Of a stretch of DNA of 64,000 nt, positions 1 through 17,010 are shown one piece after another. Origin of the DNA: Mytilus trossulus (taxonomy: Eukaryota > Mollusca > Bivalvia > Mytilida > Mytilidae). Within the stretch, counting starts at the first letter, position 1. Each line of letters opens with the position of its first letter. A model generated the notes under the pieces. That model ran no database searches. It saw nothing but the letters and a program-made list of their open reading frames with translations, and was not told where the DNA came from. The stretch covers positions 35,664,692 to 35,728,691 of the forward strand of contig NC_086380.1 of NCBI RefSeq assembly GCF_036588685.1, written 5' to 3'. The position numbers and the translations under genes are program-made.

Positions 1-5114
<5,114 letters not shown>

Positions 5115-5342
5115 AGTTCACTCCTTTTACTATTTACTATCCTCTGATAATGTGCGAATCTCTTAAGTGTGTATTAGGAAAATGTTTTTAAGTATTTTTG
5201 TATGAGGTATGCAAATGGTTTTTATATGTGCATGAACAAGAATTTAAAAGAGATATTTTATATGAAGTTAATTTAAAAGTATGAATAGGATGATGCATGT
5301 TGTGTATTGTATATAAGACAAAGCAATTACCTTATTTTTATT

Positions 5343-5790
5343 ATGCCCCACCTACGATAGTAGAGGGGCATTATGTTTTCTGGTCTGTGCCTCCGTTTGT
5401 TCGTCCGTTCTTTCGTCCCGCTCCAGGTTAAAGTTTTTGGTCGAGGTAGTTTTTGATGAAGCTGAAGTCCAATCAATTTGAAACTTAGTACACTTCTTGC
5501 TTATGATATGATCTTTCTAATTTTAAAGCCAAATTAGAATTTTGACCCCAATTTCACGGTCCACTGAACATAGAAAATGAAAGTGGGAGTTTCAGGTTAA
5601 AGTTTTTGGTCAAGGTAGTTTTTGATGAAGTTGAAGACCTAACAACTTGAAACTTAGTACACATGTTCCATATGGTATGATCTTTCTAATTTTTATGCCA
5701 AATTAGATTTTTTACCCAATTTCACGGTCCATTGAACATGGAAAATGATAGTGCAAGTGGGGCATCCGTGTACTTAGGACACAGTCTTGT
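5343..5790 (+). repeat. Dispersed repeat family B, copy 1
   Basis: Begins ATGCCCCACCTACGATAGTA and holds two copies of a subunit that includes GGTAGTTTTTGATGAAG. Found again at 8241 and 43921. Inserted in the 3' UTR between the Sec codon and the SECIS. Confidence 0.75.
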
Positions 5791-6464
5791 GTACATTGCT
5801 TCAAAACCTGTTTTAAGGACAGACAGAGCAATGGACTGTTGCCTGCCATCTGTTTATTTATGTATTTTATTTATTTCAACCATTAAAAGATAAAGCAATC
5901 TGATTAAAACTAGATCTTTCACTTTGTTTATTGCTTTTATAAGATCTGAAACCAACCTTTATTTGAACAAAAGCAATCATGCAATAAAAAATTAAATGGG
6001 GCTAAAATTTGTGTCTACTTCTATTAAATTTTGTTGTAACACTGAAAATTTGAGTCACATTTATATACTGTTATATACATTTATAGTCAAAGTTTGACAG
6101 AGTGTATATACTGTCCAGAAGTAGTGGCTTTTGAATAATTGGGGGAAAAAACATTAAAATATCCATTGTACAAAAACATTTGTTAAAACAATTTGTATGC
6201 TGAGTGAGAGGGAAATGTCCAGTTTTTGTGTGATTGTATCTTTTATAATTTAGAACATATGGATGCATGTCATTGTGGATGCTAAAAAGTTGATATAAAC
6301 TGATTTTTTATCTATTAAAAGACTACTTTTCTTTCAATGGTTCATTAGAACAGGATTCTTGTGTTGTCATTTTGTATTTTGTATAAATACTATTTTTGTA
6401 TACCTTATTTGATTTACTGTTATCAGAGGATGTGTATTAGGAGTGTATCTTTATTATTATATGT

Positions 6465-6532
6465 TTATCCTGCATGACAACTTTACCTTAAGGTGCTACC
6501 ATAGCAACAGGTATAGTTTGATGAAAGGATAA
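6465..6532 (+). promoter_or_regulatory. SECIS element (form II)
   Basis: Helix I: TTATCCT (6465-6471) pairs perfectly with AGGATAA (6526-6532). The quartet 5' side is ATGA (6474-6477); the 3' side is TGAT (6519-6522). Helix II: CAACTTTACCT (6478-6488) pairs with 6509-6520 with one U-U mismatch and one bulged U. The conserved unpaired AA is at 6490-6491, 12 nt after ATGA, as in canonical eukaryotic SECIS. An extra apical stem TGCTA/TAGCA (6494-6498/6502-6506) with a CCA loop makes it form II. Its place downstream of a Sec-type thioredoxin reductase makes the call strong. Confidence 0.9.
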
Positions 6533-7002
6533 TTCAAATTCAGTCAATCAAAATCTATATTTCAATTCATTACTACATTCCTTTATTCTATGTGGATTCA
6601 TTCATTTGTGAATTATGGATAACTTGCATTTTTGTGGATATTTGATTTTCAAAGTCTGCTTGCAAACCAACAGACAATAGTTTATTCGTTTTGTAGTGAC
6701 TTTAGTGGTTCACCTGTGCCAAAGGAATCTACCAAAAATTGGTATTCCATGAATAAAGATGAATCCACAGTCTGGATTTCCTCAAAATTTTACAATTTTT
6801 TAATCCAATGAACAAATGATTATACAAAAGTATTATTTGATATATTTCAGTTGAGACCACCCTTAGATCTTTGTGATCTAATTTTTTCCAGGTATATGAC
6901 CATTTATCACATTATTATCATTTTACTGTCTCAAAACCAGTCATTTTGTCATTTTACTGTATATAGTAATTATGAAACAATGTATTTTGAATTATCTGTT
7001 AT

Positions 7003-7355
7003 TTAAGAATTGAATGCTTCTTTTTGTAAATTTATTGGGTGGTAAAAGCGTTGACCGAAGTACATTTTGTATGAAGCGCGAAAGCGCTTCATTTTAAAAA
7101 TGTACGCACAGTCAACGCTTTTACAACCCTATAAAGTTTCAAAAAGAAGTATTCAATACTTATAATTACATTTTTTAAGCTAAAATCATGAAAACACGAT
7201 TTATATCCAGTTTTATTTAATTCACCTGTGCACTTTTTTGTTGGACCTCGTGTCATCATGCATGATAAATGTTATTGTCTGATGCAATTGTTTACGGAAT
7301 AACATGTTAGCCAATCAGAATAACGTATTATAATGAAACTTACATCTAATGTAAT
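7003..7355 (-). repeat. Palindrome-containing repeat family P, copy 2
   Basis: Reverse-oriented copy of the 3606-3970 element, ending TACATCTAATGTAAT. The central arms around GCGCGAAAGCGC form a long hairpin. Confidence 0.75.
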
Positions 7356-8240
7356 TATTTAATCATGAACAAATATATAGATTATAAATCAAAATTTCAA
7401 CATTGTTTAATAATTATGTAAACATGACAAAATTGAATTCTATTTAGCATGTTCAGGTATCAGGAATGTTATTGTTATTCAAAGTTGTGAACTTTTGTTT
7501 TACTCAGTCATAAATGTGATAAGACACTACATTTAAATATGACATTTTGTTTATATATGTTTTAATTTTTAATTTTATATCTACTGCGCTGTGTCTACTA
7601 CTGAATTAAATATATATATTTAGATTAAGATTGTTTCATGTTGTTAGCATTTAGTGGATCTCATTTAAAGATTCTGGCTACGAGAAAAAAGCTTTAACAT
7701 CTAGAATTTGGTTGGATGTATTTGTCAATATATACCAGTCCTTTCTTAACACAATACTGCTTGTGTATATAAGTGCTTCAATTGATCTGTTCATTCTGAG
7801 GAATGATAACCTATTTATTTTATTCCTCATTCCAGCTCTTTGTTTATAATATGTTGCTGCTAGTATTGAGGATTTACTCTCTTGTGTTTAAATATTAAAA
7901 GTACATTTATTCAGTTACAACTATTTTTGAAAAATATTGTTTGCAAAGTATTTTTATAGTTATACTCTTTTTCAGAAAATAAAACTTAATTATGAAAGGT
8001 TTTTCAATGCAAATGAAATATTTTTGCTTATGACTGATTATTATTGTCAATATCTGTTGAACATCTTTTTATACCTCTTATCTTTTCCTGAGATGATATA
8101 TACTATTAAAAAGACTATTTGTTTATTTAGTTTTATTAAGAGGTAGTTTTTGTCTTTATTGCCTTCTAGTGACCACACATTGAGTGCCATTTTATTATCT
8201 TGTAGTTGCTTCTGTTTCTGACCAATTGCTCTTTTTTTTT

Positions 8241-8565
8241 ATGCCCCACCTACGATAGTAGAGGGTATTAGGTTTTCTGGAATGTGCGTCCGTTCGTTCG
8301 TTTGTTATTCCGCCCATGGGTTCATTTGTTTGTCCTGCTTCATGTTAAAGTTTTTGGTCAAGGTAGTTTTTGATGAAGCTGCAGTCCAATCAACTTGAAA
8401 CTTAGTACACATTTTCCTTATGATATGATTTTTCTAATTTAAATGCCAAATTTTAGTTTTAAACCCCATTTCATGGTCCACTGAACTTAGAAAATGAAAG
8501 TGCAATTTATAGGTTAAAGTTTTAGGTCAAGGTATTTCTTGAAAATCTTGTTAAAGGTATTTTCA
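8241..8565 (+). repeat. Dispersed repeat family B, copy 2
   Basis: Begins ATGCCCCACCTACGATAGTA directly after a T-run, followed by the GTCCGTTCGTTCG stretch and the same internal subunit as at 5343. Confidence 0.75.
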
Positions 8566-9404
8566 ACAGTTGACAGGTATATATAATTGAAAATAAGTTT
8601 TATTCACCACTTCCACTTACGCCTCATTGGAAAAATCTTTCAGTCTGTGTCAAAGAAATAACTTAATTATAGTCTTTTCCCAAAGTATTTCGTACATGGT
8701 AGAATTTATTTGTAATTAAACTCTCATTTAAAATATATTTTACAGTCATTTAAAGTTCTACTTTTTTGAGAGAGTTCTGGGAATTATAACACTGTTTACC
8801 TCATGACCCTAAAGCAAAGGGAATAGAAATGTTCCCTGGATATTTGTTACCCTTGTACAAATGAATGTTTGACACTAATTCAAGAGAATTATTTATGATT
8901 ATTTTTATTGACAACAAGGACGTATAACTAACATAATTCTAATAAATCTAATATACATCCTTGTTTCCAAGAATGAAGCCAATGAACACAACAAATTATG
9001 TCGTTCATTTGTAAATATATTTTCAAGAGAGATTGGCAATTTTGTAGAGGTGAAAATCTATATTAAGATTGAACCAAAAACGCAATTGCATAAAAAAGTA
9101 AGAGAACATATTTTTTAATTCAAAATGGAAAACCCCAAATCAAATGGCAAATTCAAAACTTTATACACATCAAATGAATGGATTACAACTGTATTATTCA
9201 TGACTTTGTACACATCTTTATTAATGATCTAGATAAATCCCACATTTATGATGGTCTCATAAAATTTCATTATCCTGACAACAATGTGTGATCAAAACAG
9301 ACATAATAGGTAGAAATGTCAAAAAAGGGGTACAGTAGTCAACATTGTATTATGATATTATCACCATAAAACAAACAAATATGTAAACAAAGAAAAACAA
9401 AAAG

Positions 9405-9600
9405 TAGATATGGGAATATGTGGTATTAGTGCCAATGAGACAACTCTCCATCCAAAAAACAATTCATAAAAGTAAACCATTATAGGTTAAACTAAGGTCT
9501 TCAACACATAGCTTTGTCTCACTACGAACAACAAGCTATAAAGGGCCCCAAAATTACTAGTGTAAAACCATTCAAACGGGAAAACCAACAGTCTTATCTA
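9405..9600 (+). repeat. Dispersed repeat family A
   Basis: Variant with GTGCCAATGAGACAACTCTC, GTAAACCATTATAGGT and AAACCATTCAAACGGGAAAA, as also seen at 53627 and 36140. Confidence 0.7.
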
Positions 9601-10629
9601 TATAAAAAAAAAAGAAACGAAAAACACGAATTCATATACACAAAGCAAATTAGCACAACAAAACAAAAACGAGATGAATGAAATGAACAATGATAAAGAT
9701 TGCCAATGTAAATGGAACCTATGGCGATTTTATCCCCCAGAGATATCAAGCTCATTGATTCTCTATGTTGGGTGACCCCTTGAGATTTATTTAACAATTT
9801 TAAGTTTAATGGGTATTTTCATTTAAAATAAAGTGATATTATCTACTGATAAATGGATGAATGGAGTTTAATGATCATCTAAATTACAGTGTTTTGCAAG
9901 CTCCAGTACAACACTTGTGCAATGGTATGACTAAATGCAATACTACTATACTTCTATGAGGTTTGAATGATGATGAAGTCCTCACAAAGAAGGTATGCAC
10001 ATTTTGTCTGTCATTAATAAACGATTACTGCTTATTGATGTCCACCCAATAATAATATCAATATGTAATCTACTGAATTTCCACTAATGAGAGTTCAGTA
10101 GTGTATAAATACCTTACTTGATGTTAATAGCCGAATGCACATTAATATACTGTGGTAAATATCAGCATCTGGACACAATTAATATATGTTATGTTTTTTT
10201 GGTTATTTATTATTTTATGTTATGCACATCTGATCTGAATAACTTGTATTATAAAAATCGAGTATACTCAACTTGAATAACTCTTTTATACTGGACAATT
10301 CATCATTGTTGAATCTAAAATATTGTTATTTTATTTAACTGTTTTTACACTGAAATAAAATTGTTTTTTTTATAAATTCAAATTTTACAAAAGATTCTCG
10401 CCATGAATTATAATTAAAATATATATTGTCAGGATTAATTAAAATTTTAGTTTGAAATTAATTATGCTTTCAACATTTCATTTAATCTGACAATGTAATA
10501 TGAATTTTTAAAATGTTGACAAAGAGAGAAGTGTCAAATTACAAATGTTGAATGTTATTGGTATATTGTAAATGATTTAATTTCGCGTCTGGCGTTCATA
10601 CGAAATTTAGTCCTGGTATTTATGATGAT

Positions 10630-11478
10630 TTTGTCAAAAACAAGAGGATCAAAGAAGCCAGATTATTTAATTTCACTTTCAGATATATTGATGATGTTCT
10701 TTCCATAATAGTTATCAAAAGTACCAGGATTATAATTTTATACGCCAGACGCGCGTTTCGTCTACATAAGACTCATCAGTGACGCTCAGATCAAAATAGT
10801 TAAAAAGCCAAACAAATACAAAGTTGAAGAGCATTGAGGACCCAAAATTCCAAAAAAGTTGTGCCGAATACGGCTAAGGTAATCTACTCCTGGGGTAAGA
10901 AAATCCTTAGTTTTTCGAAAAATTCAAAGTTTTGTAAACAGAAAATTTATAAAAATGACCATATAATTGATATTCATGTCAACACCGAAGTGCTGACTAC
11001 TGGGCTGGTGATACCCATAAACAATACGAGATTTTCTGATTGGGCTCCATTGATATATCCCCCGGGGCCCAGAACAAGAGATTAAAGAAACAACAGACAC
11101 AGCTTTCTCCGCCTTATTTTTAGACTTATATCTCGAATTTGACTTACACAGTCATCTCAGTACCAGAATCTATGACAAACGAGACGATTTTAATTTTGAA
11201 ATTATAAATTTCCCCCACCTTAGTAGCAGTATACCAACTTCACCTGCATATGGGATATACATTTCCCAACTTATTCGATATTCAAGAGCTTGCAGCTCCT
11301 ACTCAGACTTTGTAAAACGTCATCAGTGTCTGAGTAGAAAGTTGATGAACCAGAGATATGTCAAAGAACGTCTCGTTCTTTTTCTAAAAAAAGTTCATCG
11401 GAAGGTATCAAGACCTTGTTGATAAATATTCCGTATCAACTTCTCAAATAATACACGATGGTCTTGATGTATAGATTC
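10630..11478 (+). mobile_element. Penelope-like retroelement remnant (reverse transcriptase), split by an insertion
   Basis: The first part (about 10630-10708) encodes the reverse transcriptase catalytic block FTFRYIDDVLSI. After a 306-bp insertion, coding resumes with NNTRFSDWAPLIYPP, then ETTDTA, FLDLYLEFD, YDKRDDFNFEIINFP and SPAYGIYISQLIRYSRAC, the usual order in Penelope-like elements of molluscs. Small lesions add frameshifts near 11060 (after YPP) and 11400, and there is no start or complete domain set. It is therefore a dead fragment. Family assignment is from recalled motif order. Confidence 0.8.
10709..11014 (-). mobile_element. Family C non-autonomous element nested in the retroelement
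   Basis: A 306-bp element flanked by 6-bp direct repeats CCATAA (10703-10708 and 11015-11020). Removing it with one repeat restores the retroelement reading VLSI-NNTR. It carries the family C signature CGCGCGTTTCGTCTAC and the end GGGCTGGTGATAC. Other copies: 12775-13150, 22490-22812, 49115-49340, 53865-54180. Confidence 0.8.
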
Positions 11479-11671
11479 TGCGTACTGATGTTGTTTATCA
11501 TCTTAACAACATGTTTTATTGTTCTTTCATTTGTCTTTGTTCTAGTATCAATATTACTTTTACTGTTGAATGGTTTTATGTGATATCAGTTTGACGTGGC
11601 TCGGTACTTATACATCTCGTCAATGTGTATGTATTGGCTTTCATTTTTTTTTGTGGTTTGTTTTGTATATA

Positions 11672-12032
11672 ATTACATTAGATGTATGTTTCATTATAAT
11701 ACGTTATTCTGATTGGCTAACAGCACTTCACATGTTATTCCGTAAACAATTGCATGAGGAAATAACATTTATCATGCATGATGCCACGAGGTCCCACAAT
11801 AAAGTGCAAAGGTGAATTAAATAAAACTGGATAAAAATCGTGTTTTCATGGTCCTAGCTAAAAAATGTAATTATTAGTATTGAATGCTTCTTTTAGTAAC
11901 TTTACAGGGTTGTAAAAGCGTTGACCGTGCGTACATTTTTAGAATGAAGCGCTTCCGCGCTTCATACAAAATGTACTTCGGTCAACGCTTTTACCACCCA
12001 ATAAATTTACAAAAACAAGCATTCAATTCTTA
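11672..12032 (+). repeat. Palindrome-containing repeat family P, copy 3
   Basis: Starts ATTACATTAGATGTATG and ends CATTCAATTCTTAAATGC. The arms around GAAGCGCTTCCGCGCTTC form a long hairpin. Same family as 3606 and 7003. Confidence 0.75.
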
Positions 12033-12534
12033 AATGCAACTTTTTGTACTTCTTTTCTTCTTACTACGTGACTCTGTAATTTAAAAGATCCCGTCAGTAT
12101 TATATTGGTCTATTATATTTCATTATGATATATTTATATTATGAATTACTATATACGTTGAACCACAAACGTCAAAATCATTCAATCGCGTAGTGGTATT
12201 AACTATTTTTGGATTCTCATAAATTCTACCTATAACGTTTGGACTAGTTTTAATATCGGTCTATTTCTGTAATTTATTCTTACATGCTTTTGATTTTTTA
12301 ACCCTGTATGCTTACATTGCCTATGTAAATTTTAAAACTGTTTGTATGCACATTGAACGACAAATTTATGTGACGTATAAAATTTTCTGACGCCAGACAC
12401 TCAAATCAATTAATGTGTTCGTAGATAGAAGATGTTTTTGTGTTCGGTTAAATTGTCCCCTTTTAAAATTGTTATACGATGATGACTGATGTACCCATAT
12501 TTTGACTATTTTATTAATTGTGACTGTTTATTTA

Positions 12535-12770
12535 ACGCATCATGTAAATATAACGGAATTTGATGAGACTGTTATTAAAGTGAGAGGGTTAGCGCTATAG
12601 AACCAGGTTTAATCCACTATTTTCTACATCTGAAAATGCGTGTACCAAGTCAGGAATATGACAGTTCTTGTCCATTCGTTTTTGATGCGTTTTGTTATTT
12701 GATTTTGCCATGTGATTATGGACTTTCCTAATTGATTTTCCTCTGAGTTCAGTATTTTTGTGATTTTACT
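12535..12770 (+). repeat. Dispersed repeat family F
   Basis: Contains ACCAGGTTTAATCCAC, TTTTCTACATCTGAAAATGC and CAGGAATATGACAGTT. Related copies at 16775, 33340 and 54375. It abuts a family C copy. Confidence 0.65.
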
Positions 12771-12774
12771 TTTT

Positions 12775-13150
12775 ATTTACAACCACTGGATCGATGCCAC
12801 TGCTGGTGGAGATTTTCCCCGAGGGTATCACCAGCTCAGTATTCAGCACTTTTGTGCTGACATGATTTATCATTGATATGGTTATATTTATAAATTAACT
12901 GTTTACAAATTTTGGAATTTTTGAAATACTAAGGCTTTTCTACCTCAGGCATATATTTCTTTAGCTGTATTTGGCAAAACTTTTAGGAATTTTGGTCCTC
13001 AATGCTCTTCATATTCGTACTTTATTTGGCCTTTTTAACTTTTTTGGATTCGAGCGTCACTGATGAGTCTTTTGTAGACGAAACGCGCGTCTGTCCTATA
13101 TACAAAATTTTGTCCTGGTACCTATGATGAGTTTATTTCTAACCATTTTG
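12775..13150 (+). repeat. Dispersed repeat family C
   Basis: Contains GAGGGTATCACCAGCTCAGT, GAGCGTCACTGATGAGTC and GACGAAACGCGCGTCTG, the same family as the nested element at 10709-11014 but longer at its 5' side. Confidence 0.7.
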
Positions 13151-13609
13151 AAAATTTTGATCAGTTTGTAAAATATGTAGTGCACATTGACGACATTTTG
13201 TTCCCTTAAATTAAATACCGTAAAGAATGAAAATATAGATAAAATCCTATACAACGGGCTTTCATCTTGAAATTAGTGATGCCATATTTAACACGATTTA
13301 ATTCATTTAATTTTCCAAATACGATTTTAAAAACACATTCTACATCATAAAATGAAGCGTTGCCGCTAAACTGCATAAGACAGCAAAAAATATCATTTTC
13401 TTTTACTCACCGTCCCATGTTTCAAGGGGGTGTTAACATGCATGTCCAAAGTCAGAACGCATGTGATTCACTGGTTGTCTCTAGTTGCTGTTTGTCTTTG
13501 TTGTTTGTTTATTTTTGTAACATAAACCTGGCAACAAAATGTTTAGTTTGAGATGTTTTTACATTTTGCCATGCTAGTAACTTTAAAATTAGGAACTATA
13601 TACGGTTTG

Positions 13610-13720
13610 ATCATTGGTGAAGGCCGTACAGTGCCCTATAGTTGCGTACATTCTCGTCCTATGTTGTTTGGATGGTAGATGCCTCATTGGCAATCGTCCA
13701 CATCTCCTTATTAACAGTAT
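13610..13720 (-). repeat. Dispersed repeat family A (decayed)
   Basis: Reverse-oriented: GAAGGCCGTACAGTG ... TGCCTCATTGGCAATCGTCC matches the complement of the family A core. Confidence 0.6.
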
Positions 13721-16700
13721 TATAAAATATCAGTCCAATACTTATGAAATTATATTTATATCACAAACGTTACAAATTATTATGCACCAGATGCGCACTT
13801 CAACCATCTATGTCTCTTCAGTGATGTTCGATGCCAAAATATTTTATACAAATGTTGAAGCTTCAAAAAACTAAAAATAACTTAGGAAAATTTAAATCCG
13901 GACAAGGAGTCAGAGCTTTGCACGAAGCAGGTAAAGTAAGCTAGTCAATATATTTTTTTCAAAGTATCAAAGAGTTGAAAGATTTGTCATCTTGTTTTTT
14001 TTCAGTATTTAAGTTTTTAAAAAAATATGTCCTCTGTCTTGATTTTTTGTTCCACAGATTGAAAACCATGATTGTATCGTATGTTTCCGTTTATTCATAT
14101 AAAATAATGCATTAGTTATCTGATTTCTCGCAAAACCAACTTATGAAAATCCCAGACAGACATAGATACATATTTCTGAAACAGTAAATATAATCATCAG
14201 GTCAAATACTGAATTGTGTGATACTTGTACAACATACATTCTTTTCAAGTATATAAGCAAAAGAGATATATGACCTACAAACCTGTAACTTTTTACATTT
14301 TCATCATACATGAAATCTTTAAATTAGGTCTACAACATAATCACTGAGTTTAAATGTAATGGTTTTTTTTATTTTACTAATCTGATCACAGATTTACTTT
14401 TTAATTTAAATCCTTGATCTTATCATAATTTTTTGACAAGATCAAAAGCGATATAAATACAGTTTCGAATTAGTGACGTCTTTTTAAATGACTGAAATGC
14501 TTCAGCTACTTTGAGAGGTTATAAATGTTCATTTTATTTTTTATGAAAACATATAACTTATGTGTTAAAACACGATTTCGTTGAATTTGCTGATAATAAA
14601 AGGAAATGAAAATATTTTGTTATACATATTGTGTTCTTCCTGTTGAGCAAAGGTTTATCTATGTTTTCTGTTGATGAGGATAGTTTTTATTCAATTATAC
14701 ATCCTTGTTTCATGATCATTCATTCATTCATATATACTCTAAAAGAAGATACCAGTAGGTGTGGAGACAGGACTAACAGGCTCCGGTGATATTGTACTCA
14801 GTACTCAAGTAAAGGTAATGTACGGAATATAAATTAAAGAAGTGTACAAATGTTCAGTTGCATGTTAAAAGTCAAGGAATAAGACGTTTATCTTGAATCT
14901 TATTAGATTAAAGCAGATAAACTTAATTCGTATGACAACTTGCAATAAAAGTCACAAAAAGTATGCAAACAATTTAACTTAGTTAAGAACCACACTGATT
15001 CAAACAACAAATGCACTAGATTTGTTATCATCAAAATGCTAGACTTTCTGATAGACAACATATTTGTGGGTTAGGTATTTCAACAGACAGTCTGTATTTT
15101 ACTGTCTACTTAAGATTATAAATGGGCGGCACTACCGGTAGATGATTCCAACTCTCATTGTTAGCGGCCGTAATATAACCACTCTATCCAGTCGTATGGC
15201 ATTTACACGTCTCAATTGATACGCTGTTCTTAAACAGGTTTTAACTCCTTTTGAGTTCACGGGATTTCGTTAGATTTTGTTTGTTACCTAGACTTGTATC
15301 ATAAAATCTTTTGAAATTCATTCATTGCTCTACCTTGTACACGTGTATAGTTATTATTCCTGATTTGGAAGTTCTTTGATCCTTTTCGATTATATAATAT
15401 CTGCAACGTTTCTTTTCGAATAATATACATATTTAGATAAGTGTATGCATTAGTATATACATAACACTGACGAGACATTTAATTGTTGTAATTCGAACCT
15501 TGGTTCCCTTTAACTTTATGAACAGTAGACGAGTAAATAAAAGAGATAAATTAAATGTAAGTTTGTTTTTTAATTGTATTTTACTTTGATAAATTTATGT
15601 CTATGCTGTTTTTAGTACAATTGAACACCGTCAATTTGAAATTCATTTATGTCAATAGAATAAAATTTACAAAATTATATTAATATAAGTTCCAAGGTAG
15701 GCGAGAATGTTCATCTTAAAATTTACAACTTTAGAACAATTTTGAAATTGGACATTTTTTTTTATAATTTCTGCAATATATACAACTAGACGAAATCTAC
15801 AACTTTTAGTTTTAAACATAGAAGATTGATCTTGTGACCTGTAATCGTCATGTGTACCCGGTTTGTACATGTTCTATACATAGACAATTTTTACCTATTT
15901 TTAATAATTCTTGGAACTATATTTCATTAGGGGCTCAATTAGAAATATGAATGATATCTTGATTGCAATTTCAAAGGAGTACGTCGGGTAAGTGCCGATT
16001 TTGGTCTCAAATTTCAAGTTCATCTACCGAAAGATTTTATGCACTTTTTAAACACTTAAGTGTATATTTCACTTGATTCGATTAGTTTATGTGAAAGATT
16101 TTAACTGATTTAGTCATTTAAAACGCTCCGATTCAAGCTTAATTATGTAAAATCTATCAAATATACCAAAAACCTCACTTTCTAGATGGTTTTTTTTGTC
16201 AAAAATGAAAGTGGCGCATCCGTGTACATCCTTAACCTTTATATATATTATGTATCATCGTCAAATACAACTTACATTAATATAATGAATGAATACGAAT
16301 GCGGCCACTTTCATTTAAGACGGAAACCGTCTAAAATTTAACTAAAATGCTAAAAATTGTGAAGATTTCAGTAATTTAGCATGACTTCATGATGATAGTA
16401 CCCGATATATGTGCATTGCATTGTCAAAAAAAGTCCATTCTTATGTAGCAGAAGCATTCATCAGTCCAATAAATGGCTTAAAGATTACATTGTTCACAAA
16501 TTTGTAAAACTGCTACATTTTGGGGCCAAAAAGTGGTCTTACTGAACATACTCCTTTGTTATTTGTGTTTTTTCATGAATCTTTTTTATCTGGCTATGTA
16601 GCTTTAAAAGAGCAAGCCCTGTTTTGTATATGCTGACTACAATTTAAATAAAGGCGCCAGTAGTTGATATGTTTCTTTGTTGAATTTGTTCTTGTTTCGT

Positions 16701-16774
16701 AGTGATTAAGATTATAACACAATGTTGATTGCCATTCCCATTTTTGACTTTTTACCTATTATGTCTGTTTGTTT

Positions 16775-17010
16775 TTTTTCACACATCATTGTCAATATAA
16801 TGAAATTGTGTGCGACTGTCATACAAGTGAGAGGTTTATCTAGCTCTAAAACCAGGTTAAATCCACCATTTTCTACATAGGAAAACCAATCAGGAATATG
16901 ACAGTTGTAATAATCCATTCGTTTTATGTCTTTGAACTTTTTATTTTGTCATAAGTATGATAACAGACGTTCTGCTTTGAATATTCATCGGAGTAAGGTA
17001 TTTTTGTTAT
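16775..17010 (+). repeat. Dispersed repeat family F
   Basis: Contains GTGCGACTGTCATACAAG, ACCAGGTTAAATCCACC and CAGGAATATGACAGTT, as in the 12535 and 33340 copies. Confidence 0.65.

Larger units (their letters stand above)
5115..6760 (+). other. 3' UTR of thioredoxin reductase (extent inferred)
   Basis: The UTR must reach at least to the SECIS at 6465-6532. The first AATAAA after it is at 6752-6757. An earlier AATAAA at 5983-5988 lies before the SECIS, so use of that site would give an mRNA lacking the recoding element. A family-B repeat (5343-5790) sits between the Sec codon and the SECIS, which helps explain their roughly 1.37-kb spacing. Confidence 0.6.
7356..10560. other. Intergenic region, repeats only
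   Basis: No coding exon supported. It holds the family B copy at 8241-8565 and a degenerate family A copy from about 9405 to 9600. The remainder is AT-rich and unassigned. Confidence 0.6.

Noticed and set aside
5202-5262. Alternative SECIS around ATGAGGTATGC, nearer the Sec codon
   Set aside because: No helix I, no correctly placed AA and too short a span. The structure at 6465-6532 meets every requirement.
10834-11085. 83-aa open reading
   Set aside because: It runs through the reverse strand of the family C insert into retroelement remnant sequence and is not a gene.
14750-14815. Possible short exon (AGGCTCCGGTGATATTGTAC, followed by GTAATG)
   Set aside because: A splice-like signal on each side, but no conserved protein and no neighbouring exon.
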